Assembly (NCBI GenBank): GCA_023213315.1
Contig: JAKCPI010006143.1
Location: forward strand, 1 to 64,000
DNA: 64,000 nt
Origin: Euborellia annulipes
Taxonomy: Eukaryota; Arthropoda; Insecta; Dermaptera; Anisolabididae
Direction: 5' to 3'
Part shown: one piece after another, positions 11,040 to 21,253 of the stretch
Layout of the letters: every line of letters starts with the position of its first letter
Numbering within the stretch: position 1 is the stretch's first letter
Made by a program: the position numbers and the translations under genes
The notes under the pieces: model-generated
Databases searched by the model: none
What the model saw: the letters and a program-made list of their open reading frames with translations, nothing else
Told to the model about the DNA's origin: nothing

Positions 11040-11752
11040 ACACTCACACTTTTCTTCCACTCCCACGCACATTCAGACAGTTTTTTCGGCAACTTAGGCC
11101 ATTTAGGACTTTTAACGATATTCGGATTTTTGAATTTTAATCAAAATCGTTGGAGCTAATTTTGAGAAATTCGAAAAAAACTGAAAAAATTCATCAGTAA
11201 AGTACTAATACTTTTTGCCCGATTTCGATCAAAAGCTTCGTGTCACGTTCCAGGGGGGTACCTAACTAAAATATAAAATTTCAACATCCTAGCTCTTTTC
11301 TATCTTGAGGTATATTGTTCACAAATTCAAATTCAAAGTCAAATTTATTGTTCCAGTTCTACAACGAAAAGAAAAATACAATTATCTTACAATTCTCTCC
11401 TCCCTTCTCTCTTCTAGGACAGTCCGTCCGCGAAAACTAAATAGTTTTATCTGCAGACAAAATCGCCCCAGTTACAACATTTATACATCAATTCTCTTTT
11501 TTTTTTCTTTTAAATAATAATATTCAAGGTGCCAATTTAACACAGATCCACAGACACCCCACAGACAGACCATGTCGCGAAAACTTCACTTTTTTGGATT
11601 CAGGGGACCTCAAAACGTGTATATAACTGAGGAAAAAAGGAAAATGATGGTATATCCATCAAAATCTCGACATCGAATTTTTGACATGAATCCAGTACCG
11701 TACTTTCTCACTATATATATTAACATATATAGAGGTAAGAGAAAGTAAAAAT
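11040..11752 (-). repeat. Family A copy 3, minus strand, with a SINE tail fragment
   Basis: 11040-11110 is the 3' part of the SINE family (CACTCACAC ... TTTTCGGCAACTTAGGCCAT). From 11125 the family A body runs on the minus strand to the P1 palindrome at 11703-11752. About 200 bp of unidentified sequence at 11310-11520 interrupts it. The P2 end is absent. Confidence 0.65.
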
Positions 11753-11812
11753 TAAAATTTTCTTAATAGAATTTTTTTTTTAAATTTTCTATATATAAAA
11801 TAAGTTTTTTTT

Positions 11813-11988
11813 TTTAAATTTCATTTAAGGTCTTTTTCGGCATTTCTGGCCATTTAGAGCCCGACCCTATTTATTTAAATTGATTGGTAGACAATTCAAT
11901 TTAAACAACTGTTGTGTCGCATGCGAACCCGCGACCCTTGGCGGACAAATTGCCAGCACGCTAACCACTAAACCAAGGCCCGAGGGCT
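11813..11988 (-). mobile_element. tRNA-derived SINE, divergent type
   Basis: On the minus strand the head has a B-box GGTTCGCATGC and A-box-like TTAGTGGTTAGC. A region with TGGCCAGAAATGCCG and a poly-A tail (T-run before 11818) follows. It resembles the main SINE in order but has a different internal hairpin (ATTGAATTGTC / GACAATTCAAT). A related truncated tail is seen at about 35015-35075. Confidence 0.6.
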
Positions 11989-12689
11989 ATCAAAAAGTTA
12001 ATTATCATAATTTTTTAATTAGTCATAAAAAATAAATAATAAAAATATTGCATCAAAAAATTTATTTATTTGAGATAGAAATTTTTAGTAAGACAATCGA
12101 AGATAACAATTCAATTCAAGAAAAACCATAACAACAAAGTGAATCGAACTCGGAGTCAAATGGGAATAATTGAAAAGTTTATTTATTTACTAACATCAAG
12201 CATCGTACTCGTAATAAGATGTCAAGGATAATGACAGATAATTTTAACTGTAAAATGTCTGATTGGTTCTATTTCTATTTTAGGGGCTTAGTCCCCTCTG
12301 CAATAGGCCCAATGGATGGGGGCTCATACTTAAATTCACCTAAGCGAGCTCTTCCTAAAAATCATCTCAGCCCCAGTCAAAATTTGCCGAGCAGATCGAA
12401 ATTCATATTTAGATTTTGACGTCATATGGATTTTCAATAATATATTAAATATCTAATTTAACTCAACATCCAATTAATTATTGTTTGTGAAATAATAAAT
12501 ATAAATTAATACAATAGTAATTAATTATTGACGTTAATAAATTGATGACGCAGACAAGCAAGTTTCCATTGGGACTTGACTGTTATGTTTAGACTTTAAT
12601 TTTTACTTTCTATCACACCAGATTTTTTAATAAGTTACTGTATCTATAATAAAAAAAAGACTAACAATTTTTAAAATAAAGATATACTT

Positions 12690-12950
12690 AATAAAAAAAC
12701 TTAAAAAAAAATGCTTTTATTTAAATTGAACTAAAAAGAGAGAAATAATTTAATTGTTAAAATTGTTGAATATTTATAAAATAAAAGCGTGGGGCGCTTC
12801 GAAGTGATTCCAAGACCCTAAGAATATACAATTCATTAAGCCCTTTTACTTTAAGTCCTAAATATTCAACAATTTTAAAAATTAAATTATTTTTCTCTTT
12901 TTAGTTCAATTTAAATAAAAGCATTTTTTTTTAAAGTTTTTTTTAATTAT
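12690..12950. mobile_element. Foldback element B, copy 1
   Basis: Arms of about 100 nt (AAAAATGCTTTTATTTAAAT ... AATATTCAACAATTTTAA) are near-perfect inverted repeats around a central spacer with GCGTGGGGCGCTTCG. The same element occurs at 28463-28765 with its spacer in the opposite orientation. There is no coding capacity. Confidence 0.75.
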
Positions 12951-13112
12951 ATTTTTCAGCTTAGGAGGCTGTTTAGACTCCATCTATATTTATACAGCTT
13001 CAATTGATTGATATAGTCAGTTCAATAAAATTTTGCCTCTTGGGACGTAATGCGAACCCATGACCTCTAGCGCAGGAAGGCGAGTAGGCTACTCTACCGC
13101 CCAGGGGGTTTA
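12951..13112 (-). mobile_element. tRNA-derived SINE-like fragment
   Basis: On the minus strand it has an A-box-like GGTAGAGTAGCC, a B-box-like GGTCATGGGTTCGCAT, and the AAACAGCCTCCTAAGCTG tail motif next to an A-run. It abuts foldback B copy 1. Confidence 0.5.
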
Positions 13113-13257
13113 CTAATATATTTATTATCAGTATTTTATTTTTATCTCTGTTATATTAAAAATTAAAACAAAAGAAAAAATCATTCACATAGAGACAGAC
13201 AGATATAGAGATAATATATTCTGTGACCTTTTGGGAATTGATCTGTTCTGGAAGCTG

Positions 13258-13291
<34 letters not shown>

Positions 13292-13827
13292 ATCTGGACA
13301 GAGAGCCTCTCGGAAGCCCTTGAAGGGATTAAACGATTGAAATGAAACATGTCACACACCTTACAATATATTTATCGATTTGGAGCTGAAACAACTCTTA
13401 CTCAAAATTAAACCCAAATAAGATATCAAAATGTCATTAAATTGTGCAGGTAGAGCGTGTTTCATCGGGGTAAATAAGTTTGAAACTAAAAATATTTTAA
13501 TTAAATTTATTTCTATTTTTGTAGAAGTGAAGTGAACCTTGACACCTAGCATAAGAACCGAGAAATTAATTTGCCTAGGCGCTACGGTCCAGCAGCTAAT
13601 TAAATTTAATATGAAAACAAAATTGTGAGATTCTGGGCTTTTTTATAAATGGATATAATTGAGAAAGTCTTATCGATTTTGATGGACTGCAAAAGATTTG
13701 CAAAAGAACTTTTCCCTTCCTTCTCGCCCTTACTGGAGACAAAAAGCGCTTAAATTTTATAGAAAGTAAATAAATATGGACTGCATACTATCCCTGAAGC
13801 AAAAAATTTGCTTTTGAGTTTATGAAA

Positions 13828-13995
13828 AATCTGGTGTGACTGGTCGCACAGCTCACAACTTTTCTTACCTTCGGTAATCATATGTTGTGTTCTGTGCTTG
13901 TCACACCCGATTTTTTTGTGTGGAGATATATTTAGTTTCCGCCGGTATTTTAGAATTCAAGATGTATAATTTATAAACTTCTGACACCTTCATAG
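13828..13995 (-). repeat. Family A fragment (P2 end)
   Basis: It holds the P2 hairpin (AATCTGGTGTGACTGGTCGC ... TGCTTGTCACACC) and about 80 nt of the adjacent body, then is truncated. It lies after a (CT)n tract at 13261-13290 and otherwise anonymous AT-rich DNA. Confidence 0.65.
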
Positions 13996-14119
13996 TCAGA
14001 AATCGAAACAAATCTGTTGAACGGTTTTTTATTAAATAAACTTTGCCATAATCCTAAAAATATTTATTTAACTCATTTGGAAGGCAAAATATTTTAAAAG
14101 CAAGGTTTCCTGGTATGAA

Positions 14120-14800
14120 GAGATGGGCAGGATAGCGAGCGATCCTTTTGGATTTAAATCAGATCCAATTCAGACTTTTCGGATCTGGATTAAAATCCTT
14201 TTTTTGGGAGGATATTGGCTCTGGATCGAAATCATTTTTGCTCTCTGGATCTAGGATTGGATCGCTAATCCTTTTCGAAGGATTAGCAATCTTGGATTTT
14301 TGAGATCTTTTTCAATGGATTTACAATACTTTAAAACTTTTTACTTTTTAATAAATATGTATATGCTTTTGATTCATCCAAACGTCTAAAAATCAAGTCT
14401 GGATTGGATTTTCGGGTCGCGGATCTGAATTTTCGGATGGGAACAGAGATCCTATTTCTAAATCGGATTGGATTAGCAGTTCGGATCGCTCGAGCTTGTC
14501 GGGTTCCCTAATCCTTTTGCAGCAGCCGGCTCGGATCGTCCGAACTGCCAGGATCTGCCGATCAGATCAGTAATCCTTTTTAAAGGAAGTTGTGTTTATA
14601 TGTAGGGTTTCAGTGGGTTATGTGAGTAAAAACAAGAAATTATCTCGATATATTTCGAGATAATATACATTCTTTGTTTTTACTCACATAACCCAGTGAA
14701 ACCCCACATATAAACACAACTTCAATTTAAAATGTTTCACCTAAAACCTACACCGCAATCTCTAAACTTAACTTTTTAAAGGATTTGGCCCATCCCTGTT
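14120..14800. mobile_element. hAT-like non-autonomous element rich in GGATC repeats
   Basis: The 8-bp target duplication GGTATGAA is at 14112-14119 and 14801-14808. The ends read GAGATGGGCAGGAT and, on the other strand, AACAGGGATGGGCCAAAT. The interior is built from many short units of GGATC/GGATT. A long palindrome at 14585-14722 is nested inside. It has no transposase. A related fragment is at 32166-32310. Confidence 0.65.
14585..14722. repeat. 138-bp near-perfect palindrome
   Basis: GAAGTTGTGTTTATATGT and the following sequence through AATTATCTCGATATA are mirrored by TATTTCGAGATAAT ... ACATATAAACACAACTTC. The arms are about 65 nt with very few mismatches and almost no loop. It sits within the hAT-like element. 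Confidence 0.75.
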
Positions 14801-15726
14801 GGTATGAAATAGGAGCAAACAATTGTTTAAAAACTTAATTCTACCTTTTCGGCAAATCAAGGGAACATAAGCTTAATTCCCGGTCTTTTACATTCTTAAA
14901 GGAGGATAAATTTATAATATTGAAATACAAACAATTTTGCGATCTTTATTAACGTTCATCCACATTTAAGGAGAGAGAGAAAGTAAGAGGGAAGGAAGTC
15001 AGTGCGTAGAGAGAGTAGTCAGTTGATGCTGCTGAGAGCTTAAAAGTCATTAAGCTGACAAATAGAGTTTAATGTTTAATAGCCACACACACACATATAT
15101 ATACACGTATACTCATAAAACTTCACCTCTGAAATAATTAGAAATCATCAAAGAGAGCTCCTTTTAAGAGCGCCATAAATAATATCATTAAAATTTATTC
15201 CCAATTTGGTTTTTAATTATAAAATATATATAAGGGCAGGTTTTAAATGGGAATTCCAATTCTCTCTCTCACTCTCTTTTCTTTTGGCTTTAAATTTATG
15301 GAAAATTTCCGAAACGAAGCGTTTGTTTGACTTTAATTAGTGATTTCTTAGTTAGAAGGCTCGGTAGATGAATTTAATATAATCTCAACAATTAATCTGA
15401 GGCTAGCAAAATGTGTTTAGAGAATCCTTGAGTCTATTTAAGAACTCTTTGGAATGATGAATTCTTTCGGTTTTTGCTTTTAGCTCGTACTATCTTCCTC
15501 CATCTTTCCAATCTATATATCTACTCGTATGTTTTAGACCAGTCCTGGAAAGAATTACTTTTTTTTAGAAAAGAGATTTTAAGTAATTTGTTTCAAATGT
15601 ACAAATAAACCCTTGGCAGATGCCAGCCTCAGGCCAAAAATAAATTTTTGTCAAAAAAAAAAGTCAGAATCACAAAGCGTGTTTGGGTGACATTCACAAA
15701 GTAGCATACTTTCCAAGTCTAAATTA
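14801..15726. other. Gene-free stretch
   Basis: AT-rich sequence with (CA)n/(TA)n near 15085-15110 and a (TC)n run near 15260. No exon or recognisable repeat is supported. Confidence 0.45.
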
Positions 15727-16610
15727 AAAAAATTTGGTGTGACTGGTCGCACAGCACACAACTTTGTGTCAAGATATATTTAGTTTCCTCCGATATATAC
15801 GAATTCATGATGTAAAATTTATAAACATGGGAAAATATTTATATTTTGTTACCATGGCAACCATTTCTCCTATCTTCTCTATTCAGTACAAGAGTAAAGT
15901 GGTCTTCAGAAGATTTCAATGGCAAAATGAGAATAATGACTGCTTGAAATAAACTATGGTTTTTTTTTTTTTTCAAAATTTTAATCTCATATCTGGATAT
16001 TTTATACACAATAGAGAATCCTAAATAAATACAAAATTTCATAAGAATTGGAAAACATTTTTTTAAATGTGTAAAAAGTTCCAAAGGGTCTCTTTTGAAA
16101 ATTAACATGCAAAAATCCCCATAGGGATTTAACATTGGCAAATGGAAGGAAGAGCCGGAAAGTGATTTTGAAAAACCTGACATCTTTGCTATGAAGTACA
16201 AGAGTAAAGTGTACTTCAAAACACTTTTAGAGCAAATTGAGAAAGAACATCTAAAAAATAATTAATTTTTGAATTTTTATCAAAAATCGTTGGAGCGAAT
16301 TTTGAGAAAATCGATAAAAACTGAAAAACTACATCAGTAAAGTACTAGTACTCTTTGGTCGATTTTGATTAAAAGCTTATTTTCACGCTCCAAGGAGGCA
16401 CCAAACTTAAATATAAAATTTCAACCTCATAGCTCAATTTGAACATGCTTAAAATTGAACACACAGACAGATCATGTCGCGAAAACCACTTTTTTGGAAT
16501 CAGGGCACTCAAAACGTATATATCCATCAAAATCTCGACATCGAATTTTTGACATGAATCCAATACTTTCTCTTTATATATATTAACATATATAGAGGTA
16601 AGAGAAAGTC
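15727..16610 (-). repeat. Family A copy 4, minus strand, with internal duplication
   Basis: A truncated P2 starts at 15735. An X-box-like GTTACCATGGCAAC is at 15848-15861. About 240 bp of unrelated sequence (about 15955-16190) interrupts the body, after which the CTTTACTC-type block (as AAGTACAAGAGTAAAG) is repeated. P1 closes the copy at about 16565-16610. Confidence 0.65.
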
Positions 16611-16924
16611 AAAAGTTGACTTTCAGATACGATTAATCGATTCCGAGAATCGAAAAGTATCAAGTCGATTCCAAAATCGAAAAATCGACTTTTCGAGCGC
16701 CTTTTCCATCCCTACTAAAAACAAGATAAATACGATTTCCGATGTAGATTTGAGTACGGTCTGTTTGATTAAAAAAATTTGAAGGAAAATACAGTCAAGA
16801 TCGATTATAAGTATTGACGATAGCTATAATAATAATAATTTTTCACGGGTCTGCCAACACTACCTATACTTAAAACAAGAAATATTTTTTAAAAACTTCC
16901 TTGATACTCTTTTATTTTTTACTT

Positions 16925-17188
16925 TTTTTTTTAAATAAAAAACATTCACACTTTTTCTCATTCACACTCCACACACACATTATTACAGTCTTTTCGGCAT
17001 CTTAGGCTATTTAAGGCTTTTACGATAACCGTTGATATGAATATATCTATTGGGGGTCCAGGCATTTTTATTTAAGTCATTTGGTATCCAAATGCCTTAA
17101 ATAAAATTATCGGACTGCCTGGGGTCCGAACCCGCGACGTTCGGTATAGAAGGTAGGCACGCTACCAACTACTCCAAGCCCCGCGGGC
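16925..17188 (-). mobile_element. tRNA-derived SINE, copy 2 (complete)
   Basis: It has the same layout as copy 1: head near 17188, internal hairpin near 17080-17105, poly-A tail at 16925. The 13-bp duplication TTATTTTTTACTT is at 16912-16924 and 17189-17201. Confidence 0.8.
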
Positions 17189-17201
17189 TTATTTTTTACT
17201 T

Positions 17202-18075
17202 AATTTTATTGAGCAAATTCGATCAATTAACAACAATAGCTAAGTTTGTCCCGTTGATCCTATTCTCCCCTCGCTTCTACTAAATTAAGACATAAATCTG
17301 TCCAATGAAAATTCATTAAGATTCAGAGAAGGTCTCAGGAAGGGAGGAGAGAGAGAGAGAGAGAGAGAGAAATGAATTAATTGCAAGTGAAAGCATATTC
17401 GCAATTAATTGGCTGGAGATTGATTATTTTCATTGTTTGGTGGTTGGTAATGACGACGGCGTGGAGGGGGAAGGGGCTCGAAGTGATAAGCAATGCACGG
17501 AAGCGTGGGAAATTGCGAGTCTGTTTCCTTCATGAATTTTAAATGAACCACTTTATACTTCTTTTTCATTTCCATGGGAAGAAGAAATATTAGGGAGGGA
17601 GAAGACATGATAAACCAGCGCCTCGATCGTTTAGACCACTAACCTTCTAATTGAGGCGCCACTAACTATCATTTATCCCCTCTCGAACATGACTTTTCAT
17701 TAAATAAAAAATATGATGAGCTATTATTAGCATTAGAGTAGAAAAACTCCCTTTTCCGGAGGGCGAAGGCACGCTCTCATCATTATTTAAATAATATTTA
17801 ATCCAATCAGTCAAATTTTATAAGAATATATCAAATTTTGGTCCTCGTCAAATTGGGATCTATCTAATGACAATTTTGTTCCATTAATTATTAAAGCTTA
17901 AAGGGGGAGGCAACGGAGAAGAGCAACAGTCACCACAATCGTTGCTGTTAAGTGATGCTAAGTGCGGCGAAATCTCGGGATTGGCGACCCCAATCAGCGT
18001 GTGGAACGTCCTCCGGTAGCCATCGATACTATTTATTTCAAAAATATATTAATAAATAAACACCCCTCTCTGTAG
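17202..18075. other. Gene-free stretch
   Basis: It contains a (GA)n tract at 17349-17371 and a minus-strand open frame at 17405-17608 without recognisable similarity. At about 17998-18050 a block (GTGTGGAACGTCC ... GTAGCCATC) has an inverted partner at about 20165-20215. Confidence 0.4.
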
Positions 18076-18343
18076 CAAGGGCGAATCCAGAGGTGTTTCT
18101 GGGCGGGGGGGGTAATCTGGAGTGACTGGTCGCACAGCACACTATTTTTTCTTAATTTCGGTAATTTAAAAGCGCATTCTGTGCTTGTTTGCCAGAATAT
18201 AAACACAAATCAAATTTTTAAGTATTAATTTTTAAAGTTTTACATTAAAAATAAATTTTTTTTCGAAAAAAAGTATTTTTTCAAATCTCGGGGGGGGGGG
18301 GGTAATTACCCCCTTTACCCCCCTCCCCTTGTATCTGCCCTTG
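18076..18343. mobile_element. hAT-like element carrying family A debris
   Basis: The ends CAAGGGCGAATCCAG and, inverted, CAAGGGCAGATACAAGG are flanked by 8-bp near-repeats CTCTGTAG / CTTTGTAG. Inside is a decayed P2 hairpin (CTGGAGTGACTGGTCGC ... CTGTGCTTG) and two poly-G runs. Confidence 0.55.
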
Positions 18344-18409
18344 CTTTGTAGCCGAAAAGGGTTTTTTAAAAATGTTTAAAAATTGTTTTAATAAATATAT
18401 TTTGGTTTT

Positions 18410-18925
18410 ACTTTCTCTTACCTTTATATATGTTAATATATAGAGAGAGAAAGTATCGTGTCAAAAATATAAAACGAAATTTTGATGGAAATACACGTTT
18501 TGAGTTAGGCACCTCCCTGAGGGTATAAAAATATGCTTTTGAACAAAATCGGTCAAAAAATACTAGAACTTTACTGCTATACTTTTTCCCTTTTTCTCGA
18601 TTTTCTCAAAATTCACTCCAATAATTTTGATTAAAATTCATAAATCAATTATCTTTTAGATGCTCTTTCAAATGTATATTCTCATTTTGTCCTCATAATT
18701 GTTTGAAGCACACTTTACTCTTGTACTTCATAGGAAAGATAGGTTGCCCTGATAACAAAATATAAATAAATATATTTTTCTGTTGATAAATAAATTTTAC
18801 TATACCAGCGGAAACTAAATCTATGTCGACACAATAAATCTGGTGTGACAAGCACAAAACACAACTTTAAATTACCAGTAAGTGAAAGTTGTGCGCTGTA
18901 GATCTTCACACCAGATTTTTTTTTA
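18410..18925 (+). repeat. Family A copy 5
   Basis: P1 is at 18410-18458, the body is shortened (lacking most of the GTGTGTGT block), an X-box remnant GTTGCCCTGATAAC is at about 18744, and P2 is at about 18830-18922. Confidence 0.7.
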
Positions 18926-19751
18926 AAGTTCCCTTGGGAGGCAAAAAGTCTGTAATCTAGAGTGAAATGTGTTCGGCCCTAATTCATCTACTCCCTAATG
19001 TAATAACAAATTAATCTAATAATATTTTTCATTCTCAAAATAACAACGAAGATAATTGAAATTCCAATCTTATAGTTTAGTCAGATTATGATAAGGGTTT
19101 CCTATTAAATATTCTATGCAAGCAAAATCACCCCCTCCCCCCTCTCTTCGTTCACCCAATGCGAAGACAAAGCCTTTCGTTCCAATATACCAATAACTAG
19201 GAACATAATGGTGGAATTGAATACGTCCTTTATTAAATTTATAATTAATTCATATTCAGAGTGATTGTGTGTGGGTGTCTGTGTTTACTATCAAATCGAA
19301 TTGGTCAGCTATTTTTTATTGCTAGTGTACCCCTTTTGTTACCACATCCAAACCACACAAATAAACCAACTTTGGTTGATTATAATGGAAATTATGACAC
19401 AAAATTTTCCTTTTAAGTTATAAATCAGGTAACTTCCGTGTAATAACGTTCCTATAAAAATATCGTGTTATGCGAATCCGTCTTATAAGAAACAAAAAAG
19501 GGATTTAAAATCCAAAATTGGATAATATTGGGCCATTATCTCTTTATCACTTTAGTTAAAGCTATTTTAAGACTTTAAATTAAGTTCGCCCCCCTCCCAA
19601 GAAAAAAAATTACGCCACTGATTTATATTTTCACAGTTTAAAGAATTTCATTTAAATTTTTAAAATAAATAAAAGTATGAAGAAATTGAACCCAAATCTT
19701 TAAAAAAGATAGGATTTCAAATCAGTCTACATCTATTTTCTCCGTCCCAGG
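18926..19751. other. Gene-free stretch
   Basis: AT-rich; near 19590-19620 there is a possible decayed hAT end (TTACGCCACTGA). No exon is supported. Confidence 0.4.
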
Positions 19752-19985
19752 CAGTGGCGTCATCTCAACTTTTTCTTGGGGGGAAAACTTTTTTTTCTTA
19801 AAATTTATTTCCAAATAGGTACTTTAATTTGGCCAAAATAGATTTAATTTAATTGTTTAATTTAGTACAGTTTATATACTCGTAGATATATTTTGAAACA
19901 TTTTATTTAGAATAACTTAATATAAAATTTTTAAAAAATCAGAGCCCTTGGGGGTGCAAATGCTCCCCCCCCAATGACGCCACTG
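19752..19985. mobile_element. hAT non-autonomous element (TIR CAGTGGCGTCAT)
   Basis: Terminal repeats CAGTGGCGTCAT ... ATGACGCCACTG are flanked by a perfect 8-bp duplication GTCCCAGG (19744-19751, 19986-19993). It is 234 bp long with no ORF. It is related to the element at 56227-56498. Confidence 0.8.
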
Positions 19986-19993
19986 GTCCCAGG

Positions 19994-21253
19994 CCGTGTG
20001 ATGTGTCGATTTACTCTTTGTCTCGATTAATTAATATGCATCCATAGGCGATTATCGTCTAGGAAAAAAATTCATTAAAGACTATTTCAATAATAAAAGA
20101 AAGGGATTTTTTAAAAACTCTTCGGCTACTAAGGGGTATGACTTTATAGAGATTTTTACATTAAATTATACTGATGGCTACAGGGGGACGTTCCACAGGC
20201 TGAATGGTTTTATTTGATGTAGGCTATATTGTTAAAAATGTCATTCTTGGCCTGAATCTATCGATCCATTTTCCATCGCCTTTCGTACCCAATCTCGTTG
20301 TTAAATAGGTAGTCTCTATAATGAAATTTTCATCCTTGTATGAAATTTTTTATGTCCAGATAAGAAAAGATGTTTATATTTTACAACTACCTTAACAGAT
20401 GGCTTTAGTAGTCGCGCGTGGTTTAATAGTATACCAACTATAAAAAGCTTCAACAGGTGGCGTTTATGTAAAAGCTCGACAGATGGTGTCAGAGCGTGTA
20501 TGTCGGTGGTTTAGATAAAACCTCAACAGATGGCATTAGTTTCGTTTAATAATTAGAAAATAATACGCTTTTTAAATTTATATTTCCCTTAAAAATGATT
20601 TATTCTTATTTAATTGATTTGAAAATTTATTATTAATAAATAAAATTAAAAAGTATTGGGTCCACCACAGTATGGGGCTAAACTAAAGAGAATTATCATT
20701 TCCCATTAAAATATACTACGTAAATATATAGTCTCAAATAATCACAACTTGTTCTGTTTACAATTATTGTTAAAAAAGGAAATCATTGTTAAACAACAAT
20801 TAGTTTATAACTTCATTAATAATAATAATTTAGAAAATTAAATATTATTAAAAAAGAACCGTTTAAAAAAGGTTAAAATATCCCTTAATGAGACGATTTA
20901 AATTCAACGATGTAAGATTATAAATCAAAAAGGGTAAAAAAAAGAGAATATAGTGTGATAATTTAAAAAAAAAATGGCGATAAAGAAAAGAGAAAATTAA
21001 AAAAAGATAAAAAAAAAACCTCTTGTTTATTTTAATAAATTATATTAAAGTTAGGTTAGATTAATTCTCGAAAATGAATTTAATTAATTAGATACGGGAA
21101 TATTCTACCGGTAAATAGAAGAGGCCATCTATAGAGAGATTATCAACGAATAAAATTAAATAAATTAATTGAAAAAATGTCTAAAACCTAAGAAGACAAA
21201 TAAATAAATAAAAATTGAACTAAATGCTGATTATTTGAGGCCTATATAATAAT
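19994..21253. other. Gene-free stretch with spaced CAGATGG motifs
   Basis: Four related blocks, ACAGATGGCTTTAG, ACAGGTGGCGTT, ACAGATGGTGTC and ACAGATGGCATTAG, lie at about 20397, 20455, 20482 and 20527. They may be remnants of a diverged tandem array. The rest is AT-rich with no exon signal. Confidence 0.4.
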
